From the NCBI GenBank assembly GCA_963922205.1, contig CAWUHX010000069.1:1210429-1274428 (forward strand): a DNA stretch of 64,000 nucleotides. Direction: 5' to 3'. The DNA comes from Romanomermis culicivorax (Eukaryota; Nematoda; Enoplea; Mermithida; Mermithidae). Numbering within the stretch: the stretch's first letter is position 1; every line of letters starts with the position of its first letter. The position numbers were made by a program, and so were the translations under genes. Of the stretch, positions 19,790-40,600 are shown piece after piece. The notes beneath the pieces were generated by a model. It saw only the letters and a list, made by a program, of their open reading frames with translations, did no database searches and was not told the origin of the DNA.

Positions 19790-21100
19790 ATGAATGAATG
19801 AATGAAGAAGATTTATTACCTGTCAGGCGAAATATAACACAAGAAAAGAAAAAAAGGTTAAAACGCGAGAACAAACGATTAAAATGAAATAAGAAAACGA
19901 AGAAAAGTTTCGAAAACTCAATCCACGGCTACTTCAAAATGACAAATACAATATCGCAGCGAAAATATGTGCTACAGTAAACAAGTTACTGACGGTAATA
20001 GGAAGCGCAGGTTACATATTTGTAACAGGCTAACGCGCTCCCCCGAGATAATCAGAAAAATCAATCTTGGAGATTTTCGTTTTGAATGTGTGTAAATTGG
20101 AAGAACTAAGAACTTCAGCTGAAAGTTCAGTCCAGATATTAATGTACCTGTTGGAAAAATCATATAATCTAATATTTGTTTTAGCCTTACCTGTTTTGAG
20201 TTTGTAGTCATTTTTACGACGGGTGGACTCGAAATTACTGCTAATAAAGAAGTCCGATTTTTGCAGACAGGATTGGCCTTTAATAATTTGAAACATCATG
20301 CGTAAGGCGGCACGTAGTCGGCGTATTTCTAAGCTATCAAGGCATAGCTTAGTTAAACGCTGATCATATGAAAGGATAGACCCAAAACCACATATTCTCT
20401 TTGTGAATCTTCTCTGAACTTTTTCAATGAGATTTATGTCAGAGGCATAGTAAGGGTTCCAAACAGTTGAACAATATTCTAGCAGGGGTCTAACATAAAC
20501 ATTAAACGCGCGTACAAGGTTAGAAGTATCATGGGAAGTAGACGTTCTAATTATCAAAGAACTTAAGCTAAAGGCTTTCTTGGTAATTGATGCTATGTGA
20601 TCTCTAAAACTCAAGTTTTGGGATATAAGTACGCCCAAGTCTTTGACGTATGAGTTTTCACCTGGAATTTCAGACAATCCTAAATTGTAGGGGACCTTTG
20701 GATTTGCATGGCCCATATAGAGAATAGAACTTTTTTCAGCCGAAATTTCGAGTTGCCATGTTTTAGACCAATTGAAAATCTGATCAAGATCATCTTGAAG
20801 AGTTTTACATTGTGTGGAGGTGTTAAAAATTTTTACATCATCTGCGAAAAGATAGACATGGGATTTTAAAGTATCAGGGAGGTCGTTTATAAACAAGAGG
20901 AAAAGAGTTGGACCAAGAACACTCCCCTGGGGGACACCACTGCTTACATCTGATGTTAGGGAAAATTTGTTGTTAATGCAGACTTTTTGAGTGCGATTTG
21001 AAAGGAAGGCGATGATCCAATTCGCAAGAAAACCACAGATGCCATAGTTTTTCAACTTTAGAGCAAGCTTACTATGGGAGACAGAGTCAAAAGCTCAGTT
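19790..21100 (-). mobile_element. LINE retrotransposon, 5'-truncated, CR1/Jockey-like
   Basis: Reverse-strand reverse transcriptase fragment. Coding is open from about 21096 (AFDSVSHSKLALKLKNYG) to the stop at 20030. It carries SSGVPQGSVLGPTLFLLFIN and the YLFADDVK catalytic box, then YVRPLLEYCSTVWNPYY and EKVQRRFTKR. The thumb and C-terminus are intact, and about 240 bp of 3' UTR end in an ATTC microsatellite at 19790-19805. The 5' truncation is typical of target-primed reverse transcription. It is the same clade as the element at position 1 but a different family by sequence. Confidence 0.92.
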
Positions 21101-21780
21101 AAGCATACTGTAGGTTAGCAAAGAGAAGAGCTTTTGAGTGGCTCATTTTTATGTGACTTGACGTCGCTACTAAGTAGAAAAAATCGTGCAAAAATATGTA
21201 TATCTATCATGGAAGCGAGAATCGCATATATAATAAGACCTATTTTCTGTAGTTATAGCTCGCAGACAGGATTGAAAAGCAAAAATTTAGAAACATCTAA
21301 AATGTCTATGTGTGACCTTCAACTGCAGTTTGTAATATTAATAACATATGTAATAATCTATCAATTTAAAATCCTCTTATCGAAAACGATATACTTAAAA
21401 ATTAAGTTATTTCATTGATTTTTTGTTGATTTTTGTAGTTGATTTCTTTTGAGTTTTGATTACGTACATTGTGCATTGTATATTTCTCTTTATTTGTAAT
21501 TTTTCTTCTTTTCTTTGAATTTACCCTTTACATATCGCATGCTCTGTTCCATTTTTACTTTTCTTATGTTCTTCACTAATGGTTCCTTTCTTATGTGCCC
21601 ACTATTACTGTATTTCTATTGCTAAATAGGGATTTCTTATAAGCATAAAATAATGACACTTCTGATAAGATTAATACTTCTAGCTGCCATTTTACGGCTC
21701 CCTAACTAGTCTTAGATGATACAGGGAGCTTCCAGCAGTTTTTTACATAGTTATTTTGATGTACCATACATTCTAAAAAA
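21100..21780. other. Intergenic, no gene recognised
   Basis: AT-rich sequence without recognisable domains, hairpins or repeats. Confidence 0.3.
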
Positions 21781-21890
21781 TTAAACCAGAAAAAAACCAA
21801 TAAAAAACCATAGAAAAACCCAAAAAACCATTAAAAAACCAAAAAACCAAAAAGTCGAAATTTCAAAAGTTTGGTTTTTGCCAACCCTGG
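21780..21890. repeat. Solitary hAT-like terminus (TTTTTGCCAACCCTG)
   Basis: Repeated AAAAAACCA words lead into GGTTTTTGCCAACCCTG. These are the same terminal bases and the same AAAACCC-rich subterminal pattern as the hAT element at 18566-19532. The partner end was not located. Confidence 0.55.
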
Positions 21891-21933
21891 GTATGATTGG
21901 ACGGGAGACCCCCAACTTGCTCGAACCCTGTAC

Positions 21934-22079
21934 CAGGGTTTTCTTTTTTTTGGCACAGTGCTAATAAAGTTGGGCCTGTGCTAATGGAAATCTTAGTCGT
22001 GCGTGCTAAGAAAGAGTAATACAAATTAGGGAAAGTTAGCGGCTGTGCTAACGGGACTTGCGCTGAAAAATGAACCCTG
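21934..22079. mobile_element. CAGGGTTTTC MITE, copy a (8-bp TSD)
   Basis: The ends are CAGGGTTTTCTTTTTTTTGG and AAAAATGAACCCTG. The exact 8-bp duplication CCCTGTAC flanks it (21926-21933, 22080-22087). The interior repeats GTGCTAA words. It is hAT-like by TSD length. Confidence 0.88.
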
Positions 22080-22110
22080 CCCTGTACACCCCTACTCAAA
22101 TGTCGGAATC

Positions 22111-22225
22111 CAGGGTTTTCTTTTTTAGCACAGTGCTAATAAAGTTTGGCCTGTGCTAATGAAAATTGTAGTCGTGCTAAGGAAAAGTAATACAAATTAA
22201 GAAAAGTTGCTAAAAAAGAACCCTG
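22111..22225. mobile_element. CAGGGTTTTC MITE, copy b (8-bp TSD)
   Basis: The ends are CAGGGTTTTCTTTTTTAGC and GCTAAAAAAGAACCCTG, with flanks TCGGAATC and TCGGAACC (7 of 8). It lies 31 bp from copy a in the same orientation and shares GCACAGTGCTAATAAAGTT. Confidence 0.85.
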
Positions 22226-22247
22226 TCGGAACCCCCCCCCCCCCGAC

Positions 22248-23253
22248 CACCGTTTTTTTCCTCAAATGGGGTCTTCTGAGGAAAAAAATTTTGGGTGTGG
22301 TTCTCATTGTGGAAAAAATTTTAGGGAACTTTAAACCGAAAAGATGCGTTTTGGTGGACTTTAAAAGGTAGAAATCTCAAAATTTTCCGGCGACCGGCGC
22401 GAAGCGCTGGTCATGGGTATAATGATAACTATATTCTATCAGGCGCGGCCGTTAGCATATGTACTTCGACTTACTAATTAATGCTCAACAGTTTCTATCA
22501 ATCAAGCTAGCTCGTTTCATTTTCTAATCGTTTACAGTCAATTATGTCGTCGAAAGGAGAGATTTTTCATCAATTCTCTCAATTTTTTCTCTCGATGATT
22601 GGAATTTTTTAAACGTTTGCAATCTGAACTTTTGCGTTTATTGAAAGTGGAAATTGAAGACATCATTTTAGACTGCGATTTTAAAACTTTTGTTCACGAA
22701 TTATCTGTTGGAGAGATTTATTTTTCAGCGTTTTAGAATATAAAAACCCGAAAATTTTTCCGGCGCTACGCGCCGGAATGGGGAGCAAATTACATCCGTC
22801 TGATTTTAATTTATTTCCCAACGTTATGAAGGTTCATTTTCCAGCGTTTTAGAAAGTAAAAATCCAAAAATTTTTCCGGCGCTCCGCGCCGGACCAGGAA
22901 CTAAATAAAATTAGATGATTCTAATCGGAATCATAGTAATGTTGGTAGCGGATAAATTCATGACAACTCTATCGTTAACTTGCTTTATCCGCTCCTATAG
23001 AACACCAATATATTCTTCATCATGGGCTCTTTTTGACTAACATAACTATAATTTTCTCAATTTTTTTCCTCATTTTTGCAGCTTTCTGACTACAAATACA
23101 ACAAAATGCTTGGGTATGCTCATAAAATGCATAAAAAAGCATCCGTAGCCACATTATAAACGTTTTTAAAAATGAGGAAAATTTTTGGAAAATGAGGAAA
23201 AAAATTTTGGGTCCGGTTCTCATGTGGAAAAATCTTCGAGGAAAAAAACGGTG
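22248..23253. mobile_element. E1 non-autonomous transposon, copy b
   Basis: The ends are CACCGTTTTTTTCCTC and GAGGAAAAAAACGGTG. The exact 8-bp duplication CCCCCGAC flanks it (22240-22247, 23254-23261). Length is 1006 bp against 1010 bp for copy a. Three GGCGC-type hairpins lie at about 22388, 22761 and 22876. It contains no gene. It ends about 70 bp upstream of the spermidine synthase start codon, so it may carry or displace promoter sequence. Confidence 0.88.
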
Positions 23254-23321
23254 CCCCCGACTCGGAAAATTTTTTTTTGGAAAAATTTTCGTGTTACATA
23301 TTTTTTTAGGTTTATGTCAAA

Positions 23322-32598
<9,277 letters not shown>

Positions 32599-32968
32599 TT
32601 TTTATTCGTCTTCATATTTTCTACGGCGATTTTTACGGGTTGATTTACGATCGTGAAAATTTGTTGTCTATTTTTTCATCGTTAATTTTATACCCGATTA
32701 AAAGAGCTGTTTTTACGTTTTTCTAAGTTTTTTATTTCCGAAAAGAGACGAAAAGCTCGCTGACGGCGTTAGAAGAGTCGCGCAAGTGGCCATTCGATCC
32801 GACTCATTGAAGTTCAAGACGTAGTACTTCATGCACAGTCTTATAAAGTGTTGGCAAATAGAAAAGTGACAAATCAATAATGCCAAAATCATTTGTAGGC
32901 TCCTACTGTAAAATTTTTCACTCGAAAAATTCTAGGTTAGGCAGTATGCTCACAAATTTGCAGTCATA

Positions 32969-34329
32969 CAAGGTGAGGCAAAAAAAGTGGTAACGATTGT
33001 TTATGAATTTTTTAAGCCTATAATTAAAAACCCGAGGAACAATACTAATCACATAGATGCAGAATTTAATTCTGAACAAAATACATTAAAAATGAACAAA
33101 GAAGAACTCAAATTAAATTTACAAGAAAAAGTTTTCACAATGTCCTCCTGAAGACATCACAACAAAGCGCATACGAGTGCGAAAATTATCAATGGCTCTG
33201 TTAATACTTTCCTGGGATAACTTCTTCCAACAAAAACGAATACGATTTTTTAAACATGCCAGATTCTTAATTGGCGATGCATAAACCATTGACTGTAAGG
33301 CACCCCAAACGTAGTAATCCATGACGTTAAGGTCAGGCGAACAGGGTGGCCAATTTCCTGGTTTCAAATAATTTTCAAAATTCTCATTCAACCACTGAAT
33401 TGTTTTTTTAGAAGTATGGGACGTTGCACCGTCTTGCTGGAACAAATAATTTCCATCTGGATACAATTTTTGAATGTCTATTTTGGCGGATTTTAAGATA
33501 GAAATATAGGCGTCACTGTTGACTTTCGACTTCGGCTCCACAAAATGAATACTGTTCTTTCCACGTTTGGAAACACCAGCCCAGACCATAATTTTTTTCG
33601 GAAAATGTTTTCTTTCAATTATCAAGTTGGCAGGTGGAACATTTCGTTTCAATTTTTCTTTCGAGTAAACACGGCAATTTTGAGTATTAACAGGCGGCGT
33701 GTCAATGAGAAAATCTTTTTGGTCTGTAAAAATGATCTGATCCATTTCCGATTTCTTGATCAAACGCAGCAATCTTTTGACTCTGTTCAAGCGCTTTTCC
33801 TTGGTTTTGGCATTGAGTTCCTGAAGTCGAACCCGCTTGAATACATGGACATCGTTTTCCTTCAAAATACGTTGAACTGAGCGCTGAGAAATTTTAAGCT
33901 TCTGAGCAACTTTTCGTTGTGACAAATGGACTCCAATCTTGTTTTTTGGGCTGATTGCTAATTTTACGGCTTTTCTTGAATTTTGCTTAGTTCGAGCACT
34001 TCTTGGACGACCACTGCCCACAATTCTCTCAATTGATCCGGTTTTATGAATTTTTTCGACCAATTTTCGAATCCCGGAATATTTCCAATTCGGTTGTTTA
34101 AAAGTTTTAAATATGCGCATGGCACCAAAACCATTGTTCACTAATTTAAGCACAAAGGCTTGGGATTTTGGCGATATCTTCCCCATTATAAAACAAATTA
34201 GAATAAAACTTCGGTCATAGATTGCAAATTGGTTACTTTACAACATGTTAAAACCGCATTACGATGTGACAGTTTACACTGAAGTTATTGTGTAAATTAT
34301 GCATTACCACTTTTTTTTGCCTCACCCTG
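32969..34329 (-). mobile_element. maT-type mariner transposon, apparently full length
   Basis: Inverted ends on both sides read CAAGGTGAGGCAAAAAAAGT and CAGGGTGAGGCAAAAAAAAG, followed by GTGGTAAYG, with TA flanks at 32967-32968 and 34330-34331. Total length is about 1.36 kb with a single intact gene in between, which is the size of a complete mariner. A decayed relative is at 39364-40690. Confidence 0.92.
33119..34186 (-). CDS. Mariner/maT family transposase, DD37D, intact frame
   Basis: 355 residues with an ATG start (MGKISPKSQAFVLKL) and no stop or frameshift. The N-terminal half contains two helix-turn-helix regions separated by the GRPR-like motif GSGRPRSA (58-65). The catalytic triad is Asp155 (IIFTDQKDF), Asp252 (LFQQDGATSH) and Asp290 (CSPDLNVMDYYVWG). 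The 37 residues between the second and third Asp place it in the DD37D (maT) subgroup of Tc1/mariner. MVWAGVSKRGKNSIHF is the expected core strand region. It cuts and pastes DNA at TA sites in the nucleus. The intact frame and matching TIRs suggest recent activity. Three short MITE-B elements share its start and TIR type. Confidence 0.95.
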   Translation of the reverse strand: MGKISPKSQAFVLKLVNNGFGAMRIFKTFKQPNWKYSGIRKLVEKIHKTGSIERIVGSGRPRSARTKQNSRKAVKLAISPKNKIGVHLSQRKVAQKLKISQRSVQRILKENDVHVFKRVRLQELNAKTKEKRLNRVKRLLRLIKKSEMDQIIFTDQKDFLIDTPPVNTQNCRVYSKEKLKRNVPPANLIIERKHFPKKIMVWAGVSKRGKNSIHFVEPKSKVNSDAYISILKSAKIDIQKLYPDGNYLFQQDGATSHTSKKTIQWLNENFENYLKPGNWPPCSPDLNVMDYYVWGALQSMVYASPIKNLACLKNRIRFCWKKLSQESINRAIDNFRTRMRFVVMSSGGHCENFFL

Positions 34330-34429
34330 TATATGATGTATTATCTATCAATCATGAAAATCTGAAATACTATTTGCTTTCCACTTTCATCATTCAGAAG
34401 CATTTCAAGAAAACCAGACTATAGAAGAG

Positions 34430-35270
34430 CACTTGACGGATATTATTGTGCTCAATTATTTGTACAATGTATGTCTTGTCACGGCGTCTTTTAAGTTTAC
34501 CGATGCTGAGATTGAACAGGCGAACTGATCACATTCATTCAAATTTTAGTATAAATATGGCTCATGGTCAAAAACTATCTGTTTAAAATTGCCTGCTATG
34601 GGATGCACTAAATATTTGGAATTTTTACGTGGTGACCCTCTATTCGTCAGCCAAACAATCAATCAGAAATTTTATTGCATTAATCGGATGTAAGTCGAGT
34701 TGTTTCCTAACTTGCGTATATACATACAAAAGGTCACATTGTGCGGGTCTTTTGGAAGTAAAGAAAGAATTATAGTAACTAGTACACCAGGCATCGCATC
34801 TAGTGCAAGAGTTCTTGCCCTGAGCTGGCAACAACAATCACTACTAAACGGGCCCTCCCAGATCGGACTTCGTAGACTCCCAGAGGAAAAAGTATACCCA
34901 TTGGCGGTAACGGGGTATAATAGACCCACAACACGGTATGTCTTCTATCTGACGTCTGCAAATAAGCAGCACCTGGGCCTATAGCCCTTCGATACTTACT
35001 GTACCGTCGACGGTTATGCAAATAATAAATAATACTAAAAGAAAGTAGACGTACCACAAAATTATCTGAAATTTAGGCCGAAACCGGGAAAAAGTTTCAA
35101 TCGGAGAGACACGAAACTCCCAAAAATAATATAAAAAGTGATTTCATCATCACATTTTCTTCTTTCTTTCGCGCTCCTTTTCTAGGCAAATCGTCTGCGC
35201 CGGCCGATCGTCCAACGATGATTTGCATGTTAATTAAGCTAATCGAATTTTCGCTATGAAGTTAAATTAT
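34430..35270. other. Intergenic, no gene recognised
   Basis: The segment 34730-34985 is less AT-rich, and both strands stay open for about 90 codons, but no domain, splice pattern or repeat supports a gene. Confidence 0.3.
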
Positions 35271-35283
35271 TTTTAGTCGTGTC

Positions 35284-35642
35284 CATACACGCACGTGGGG
35301 GTTGACCCCCAGCAGATTGGATTCTCTGGCAATGATTGAGAAGATGACGAAGGAAAAAGGGCAAGAGAGAAGAGAAAGTCGCTATAAAAATGGGAATGAT
35401 GCTGTAGTTTAACAATTTTTCTAAACAAGCATACTCGATTCCAAAAAATATCAACACTTTAAAAAGTGCAGTCTAAGCAAATAATTTCAGATATCTGGCT
35501 GATATAGGTTAAAAATTATGATGCTTGGATGTTAGAAGACCTATCCGTGACCTTTTTTTCGTTATCAAAACCGAAAATATTTTTGTATTCCATAACCTGT
35601 CCTGGCTGACCCCCAGCAGAATTTCTATGCTGTGCATGTATG
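35284..35642. mobile_element. CATACATGCAC-type transposon (8-bp TSD), 359 bp copy
   Basis: The ends are CATACACGCACGTGGGGG and GCTGTGCATGTATG, with flanks GTCGTGTC and GTCATGTC (7 of 8). The words GACCCCCAGCAGA occur near both ends. It aligns throughout with 58776-59401, minus the MITE inserted there. Confidence 0.88.
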
Positions 35643-35649
35643 GTCATGT

Positions 35650-37480
35650 CTCTAAATAGATCCCAACGAGATCTATCGATTGGTACCCATAATGTGTTTT
35701 TACAAAAAAGGCAATGTGCTCGAAATGAACTTTTTAGATTCCTCGTGCATTTTTAGCACTTTAAAATTATCGTGAAATGTGTAAAGCACGTGATTAGAAA
35801 AAATGTTTCAACCTGCCATATGAACATTTGATCACAAAGTCACGTCTTTCGCAGGCAGTGATATGTGAAAACTTTTAGAAAGATGGCCTATATGGAAAAA
35901 TGCAACGACTATTAGGATTACTGTAGAAGTAATGTGAGAGAAATTGAGGAATAAGAAATCTTTGTAAAATACATTCCATCACTAATCGCCACCAACGGGC
36001 CACTTTACAGCATTCCGAGAATTTGTTATCCATGATTGAGGTATACTGAGGATTTTCATCAATGTCAGGTTACGAAGTCTTGACTTGATCACGAAGGTAT
36101 TGATTCGGAAATGTACCTGATGATGCTCCAAATTTCAACTGCTCATGTTATTATGAGAAATTGTGGTGGACGGTTCTATCAAAGGATCTGATGAAGGTCA
36201 GTCGAGCAAGCATTGATCTGCTGAACACTCAACATTCAGATGGATATTGTCTGCGCCTTTATGATCTTATATCTGGGATCACGTCAATTTGGCGTATGAC
36301 AATTTGGCGTACGACAATTTGGCGTATGCCAATTTGGCCTATAAGTCAATTTGGCGTATATGACACTTTGGCGGCGGCCAGCCAAAAATAATAAAATTGT
36401 ATGACCTTGTTTATGAGAATATTATAAAAAGATGCCGGTAGAGAAAGAAAAAATAATCAGACACCCAAAGGTAACTGGTCATTGCATAGTTCTATGGTCT
36501 GTTGTCGATTGCTGGTTTAAAATGTCGCGCTTCTTGCTTACTGAGAAAGGACGGAAAAATTAATTTTTGACGGTTATGGTTATATTCAAGATTACAGCAC
36601 TTATGAGAAAACTTATTGGCGATGCGAATTTAAAAATACCTGCAAAGGCTTGATTTGATTTTTTTGTGAAGAAAATTGATTTTTTTACGTGGCATTGCTT
36701 ATAATTTGGCTTGAATTTATTAATGTATTTTCATTTTGTGGAACACTTCTTCGTTAAACTTTTTCACTAAAAAAGTTTTCTGTCATTGGATGCGTGGGGA
36801 GATAACACAAGGTTTAAATGTAAGTCTTGAATCTAGGTGATTAAATGCCTGGACGAATTCCTTTTACAAGACAACCAAATCATAAGACCTTATATAACAT
36901 TCTATAAAATGCTCGTAAATGACACCAAATACAAGTACCACCCTCGAAGTCGTTTTCACAGAGTTTTTATTGTATGATTTTTTACTCAAAAAATTATTAA
37001 GTTGATTAGGCTCACAAATTTTCAGTCCTACGACATATATGGTTTAGGAAGAAACAGCAAAAAATTGAGAATAGTAATTGTTTTCCACTCTTAATACTTA
37101 CACAGGTTTCAAAAAAGACAGACTGCATATATAAATCCAAAAGTGAACGAATATAATTTTATATATTTTTGTGATAGGACTGGTAATTTGTGAGCATATT
37201 CAACTAATCCTTGGAATTTATTGAGTAAAAATTTTATTCCAAACTTTGAGCAGATGATTTCGACGATTGTTTATTTTTGTCATATTCTGCTTTACAAGAA
37301 GAGACTACAGCTCCGCATTTCTGGTCAAATGCCCAAATAAAGGTAATGAAACATACATGCTCTATAGGACCAAACGTGTCAAGAACGATAGTCCTTATCA
37401 GCATTCATTTCTATTGACGAAATTTTTCTTATATGCTTCGCTAACCAATCATTTTCCTTTTTTTGGCATTCAAACATATT
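35650..37480. other. Spacer upstream of UGT-A: minisatellite and MITE-A fragments
   Basis: About 36290-36370 carries a tandem array (below). Two decayed MITE-A fragments in opposite orientation lie at about 36955-37130 and 37140-37265 (CAGTCCTACGACATATATGG; GATAGGACTGGTAATTTGTG). No gene is seen. The UGT-A promoter should lie in the last part, but no core motif is clear. Confidence 0.4.
36285..36370 (+). repeat. Tandem array of CAATTTGGCGTATGA units
   Basis: Five to six degenerate units with core CAATTTGGCGTATGA. It resembles the word arrays of the foldback elements in unit length and style, but no inverted partner block is seen nearby. Confidence 0.8.
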
Positions 37481-37487
37481 GATAAAA

Positions 37488-37626
37488 ATGACGAGTCTCA
37501 TGTTTTTCATTTTCTTTTCCTCGACACAAATAATAAGTTTGATTTTTAGTTACAAAATTTTGGTTGTAATTGCACCAACGTTGGACAGTCATAGAAAATC
37601 TGCTTATCCATTGGCTAGTGCACTAG
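37488..37626 (+). CDS. UGT-A exon 1
   Basis: 139 bp, phase 1 at the donor CTAG/GTAAGT. It encodes the signal peptide MTSLMFFIFFSSTQIISL, then YKILVVIAPTLDSHRK with the catalytic His. Confidence 0.88.
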
Positions 37627-40600
37627 GTAAGTTTCGATATAGTTTTTGCATATTTGATTTTTGGTGTTTTACAGAGAATTTTAAATCGAAATTAAAAGAA
37701 CAAAAAATCTTTTCATGAACTCTTTGATTTGTGAACTGATTTGCTCGCTGTCTCATTAATTACATTTCAAACTTTCATGAATCTTTACTGCATTATCAAA
37801 AAACATAACATTGCCTTATCCCATATGCCACCAGGTTTCTTGATTGATAGCCAAAGTCTTGGGTCTTAGTGTATAATTTTACGAATTGATGCAAAACACT
37901 TAACGAAAACTTACCTCCATAGTAGCAAAAACAAAAAATTTCGTTGTTTGAAGAAAATTTCTGTGATCAAATTTATGGAATCTTATTACAGAGTAATTGG
38001 AAAATGATGTTATCTACAAAAATTCATAATTTCTGAAATAAAAATCAACATGACACATTCCTGCCAGCACGGAAACAATGAATTCCTCTTAATAATTTCT
38101 AAATTATATTATTGATACACAGAGTAAAATAGGATCTAGTGCATAAGACATTTCAGAATAGTAATCAATGTAATTCAACCGTAGTCTGTTTCTTTATGAA
38201 AGGCTTGTATATCGAAAAATAACGAGAGTTATCACTGTCGTCGAATTCGCTCACATAGAGCCTTTACTGTAGAATTTTTTAATTAAAAACATTGTTGAAC
38301 GTTAGATTTTTAAACACTTTCAGTTCTATGTGAGATGTGATTTAGCAGAATAACGCAAAAATATGAAATATTAAACATTTTAAGGAATGCAGACTATAGA
38401 ATTAGTGACAACCACTTTCGATTGTTCAATATGGGTTCTATTTGGATTTTTGATTTTATTATTAGCCTAATAGATCATGAACTTCTCACAAATACATCAG
38501 AGCATACAACCTTGAATCATAACTAAACTGATTATAGTTTTCACCAAGTTGCTATGACCGGAAGCTGCCAGCGTAGATCACTGCTTTTTGTTAACACACT
38601 GTTTTTCTGACCAATTTGCAGTTGTTTATTAGAATATCTATGAAGAACTTGTGATTCTAAAAAGTAGGATGTATCGAAATTTTCAGCTTTTAGGTGTGAT
38701 TTTTATTAGAGAAAGAGACCTCTCGGAGGGTGCTATATATTTTGTGTCATTTTTCAATTTAGGAGCATCTTATGAAAGACAGACTATAGTCAAGATGTTT
38801 GCAAGTTGTTGTGGAAATGGGACTTGGATTAATTTAGAGAATGAAGTGACCTAATCAGCTATTCTGCTACTTCACCCAATCAATACAAATCCTCAGGTAG
38901 GAATAGTGTGCAACAGTTCGGCCTGTCCCAATCCCAACAATTTATCACCTGATTTTGTTCACTTGAACTGTAGATGACCCATCAGCTCTCTGAGCTCGAA
39001 GAACTCCCAACCAGTCATGAATGTAGACTCGCAGGAAGGGTGGCACTCCTGAGATCCAGGTTCTAACCTGTATTCCTTTCACTGCTAAATTATAATCAAA
39101 TGTCTAAACTGAGGGGGGCGTTGTATTTTGGGGCTACTTGTTCCATAAAATATAAATAATCAATAAAAATGTGGCCAGTCCGGCCGACGTTTCTCCACAA
39201 AACAAACACAAATGACCAAAAACATGAACACACGGGCTTTTTATGTGTGCTGTCCATGCAAATTAGCATTGCGCAATTCGCATCGACTTTCAGGCTAATT
39301 TGCATTACCTGGAGATAGACTATGTCCATCTCCGACAATGTTTAACACCCTGCTCATATTCTGCAGGGTGAGGCGAAAAATACGGTACCTGGAACTTGTG
39401 AAATTTGCGAGCTTAATTCAAAACCAAGAAAACAAAATACAATGATAAGATTCAGCATTGAATTCTGAACAAAGACCATTAAAATAAATGAACAAACAAT
39501 AGAATTAAATTTATAAGAAGAAATTTTCACAGTGCCCCCTAGTAGACATGGCAACAAAGCGCATCCTGATGCGAAAATGATCAATAGCCAAATTAATACT
39601 TTGTTGAGACAACTTCTTCCACAAGATTGGATTCAATTTTTTAAATGAGCCAAATTCTTAATTGGCGTAGCATAAACCATTGACTGCAAGACTCCGCAAA
39701 TGAAATAATACATAATGTTAAGATCGGGCGAACAGGGTGGCCAATTCATAGGTTTCAAAAATTTTTTTGAATTTCCATTCAACCACTGAATTGCCTTTTT
39801 GGGCATATGGGATGTTGCGCCACCCTGTTAGAATAATAAATCTCTCTCGGGATTCAATTTTTGAATGTCTTTCTTAGCTTTTTTAAAAATATTAATATAT
39901 GCATTTCGATTTATTGTCAACGAAATAAATTCTCATCTTTCCGCATTTTGAAACACCAGCCCGAACCATAATTTTTTCCGAAAAATGCTTCCTTTCAATT
40001 ATCAGATTAGCAGCTGGAACATTTCGTTTCAACTTCTTTTGAGTAAACTCGGCAATTTTGGGTGTTGACTAGTGGAGTGTCAAGAAAGTCTTTTTCATCA
40101 AAACAAAAAATCATTGGATCCACAATCGACTTTTTAATAAAATGTTTAACCTTAACGAGCCACTTGTCGTTGGTTTTCTCATTAAATTATTGAAGTGGGA
40201 CTCATTTAAATACATCAACGTTATTTTCTTTCGATAATCGATTGATGGATCGCTGCCAAATTTTATGTTTTTGAGCAATTTTTCGCTGTGACAAATGGAC
40301 ACCAACTTTATTCTTTGGGCTTATTGCCAATTTGACGGCCATTGAGTATTTTTTTTTCATTTGAGTGCTTCTTGGTCGACCGCTGCTGACAACTCTATCA
40401 ATTGATCCTGTTTTATGGATTTTTTCGACCAAAGGTGTGAATTCCAGAGTACGTCCAATTCGGTTCAGGAAAATTGTTGAGCATACGTTTGGCATCATAA
40501 CTGTTGTTCACTAATTTTAGCAGGAAGGAGTGGGATTTTGGCGAAATTTTTCTCGTTATTAAATCAATTTGCATGAAATTTTGACGTGATGTCAAAAACT

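Larger units (their letters stand above)
18203..19790 (+). mobile_element. E2 copy b, interrupted by a hAT element and cut by a LINE
   Basis: It begins GCGTTTTTTTTGTGCCAAAA and runs parallel to 2475-3020. It is split at 18566-19532 by a hAT element and stops at about 19790, where a LINE 3' end (ATTCATTC repeat) joins at TTCTAGA. A GGCGC hairpin lies at about 18368. The remainder of E2 is not found beyond the LINE. Confidence 0.75.
32834..34423. mobile_element. MITE-A copy interrupted by a maT transposon
   Basis: The left part is 32834-32968 and the right part 34330-34423 (ending AACCAGACTATA). Together they align with full MITE-A copies such as 6713-6961. The maT element is inserted at the TA in GCAGTCATA/TATGATG. 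Confidence 0.8.

Noticed and set aside
34672..35057. A host gene on either strand at about 34.7-35.0 kb
   Set aside because: Frames of about 90 codons are open on both strands but have no motif, no consistent splice sites and no repeat or paralogue in the window.
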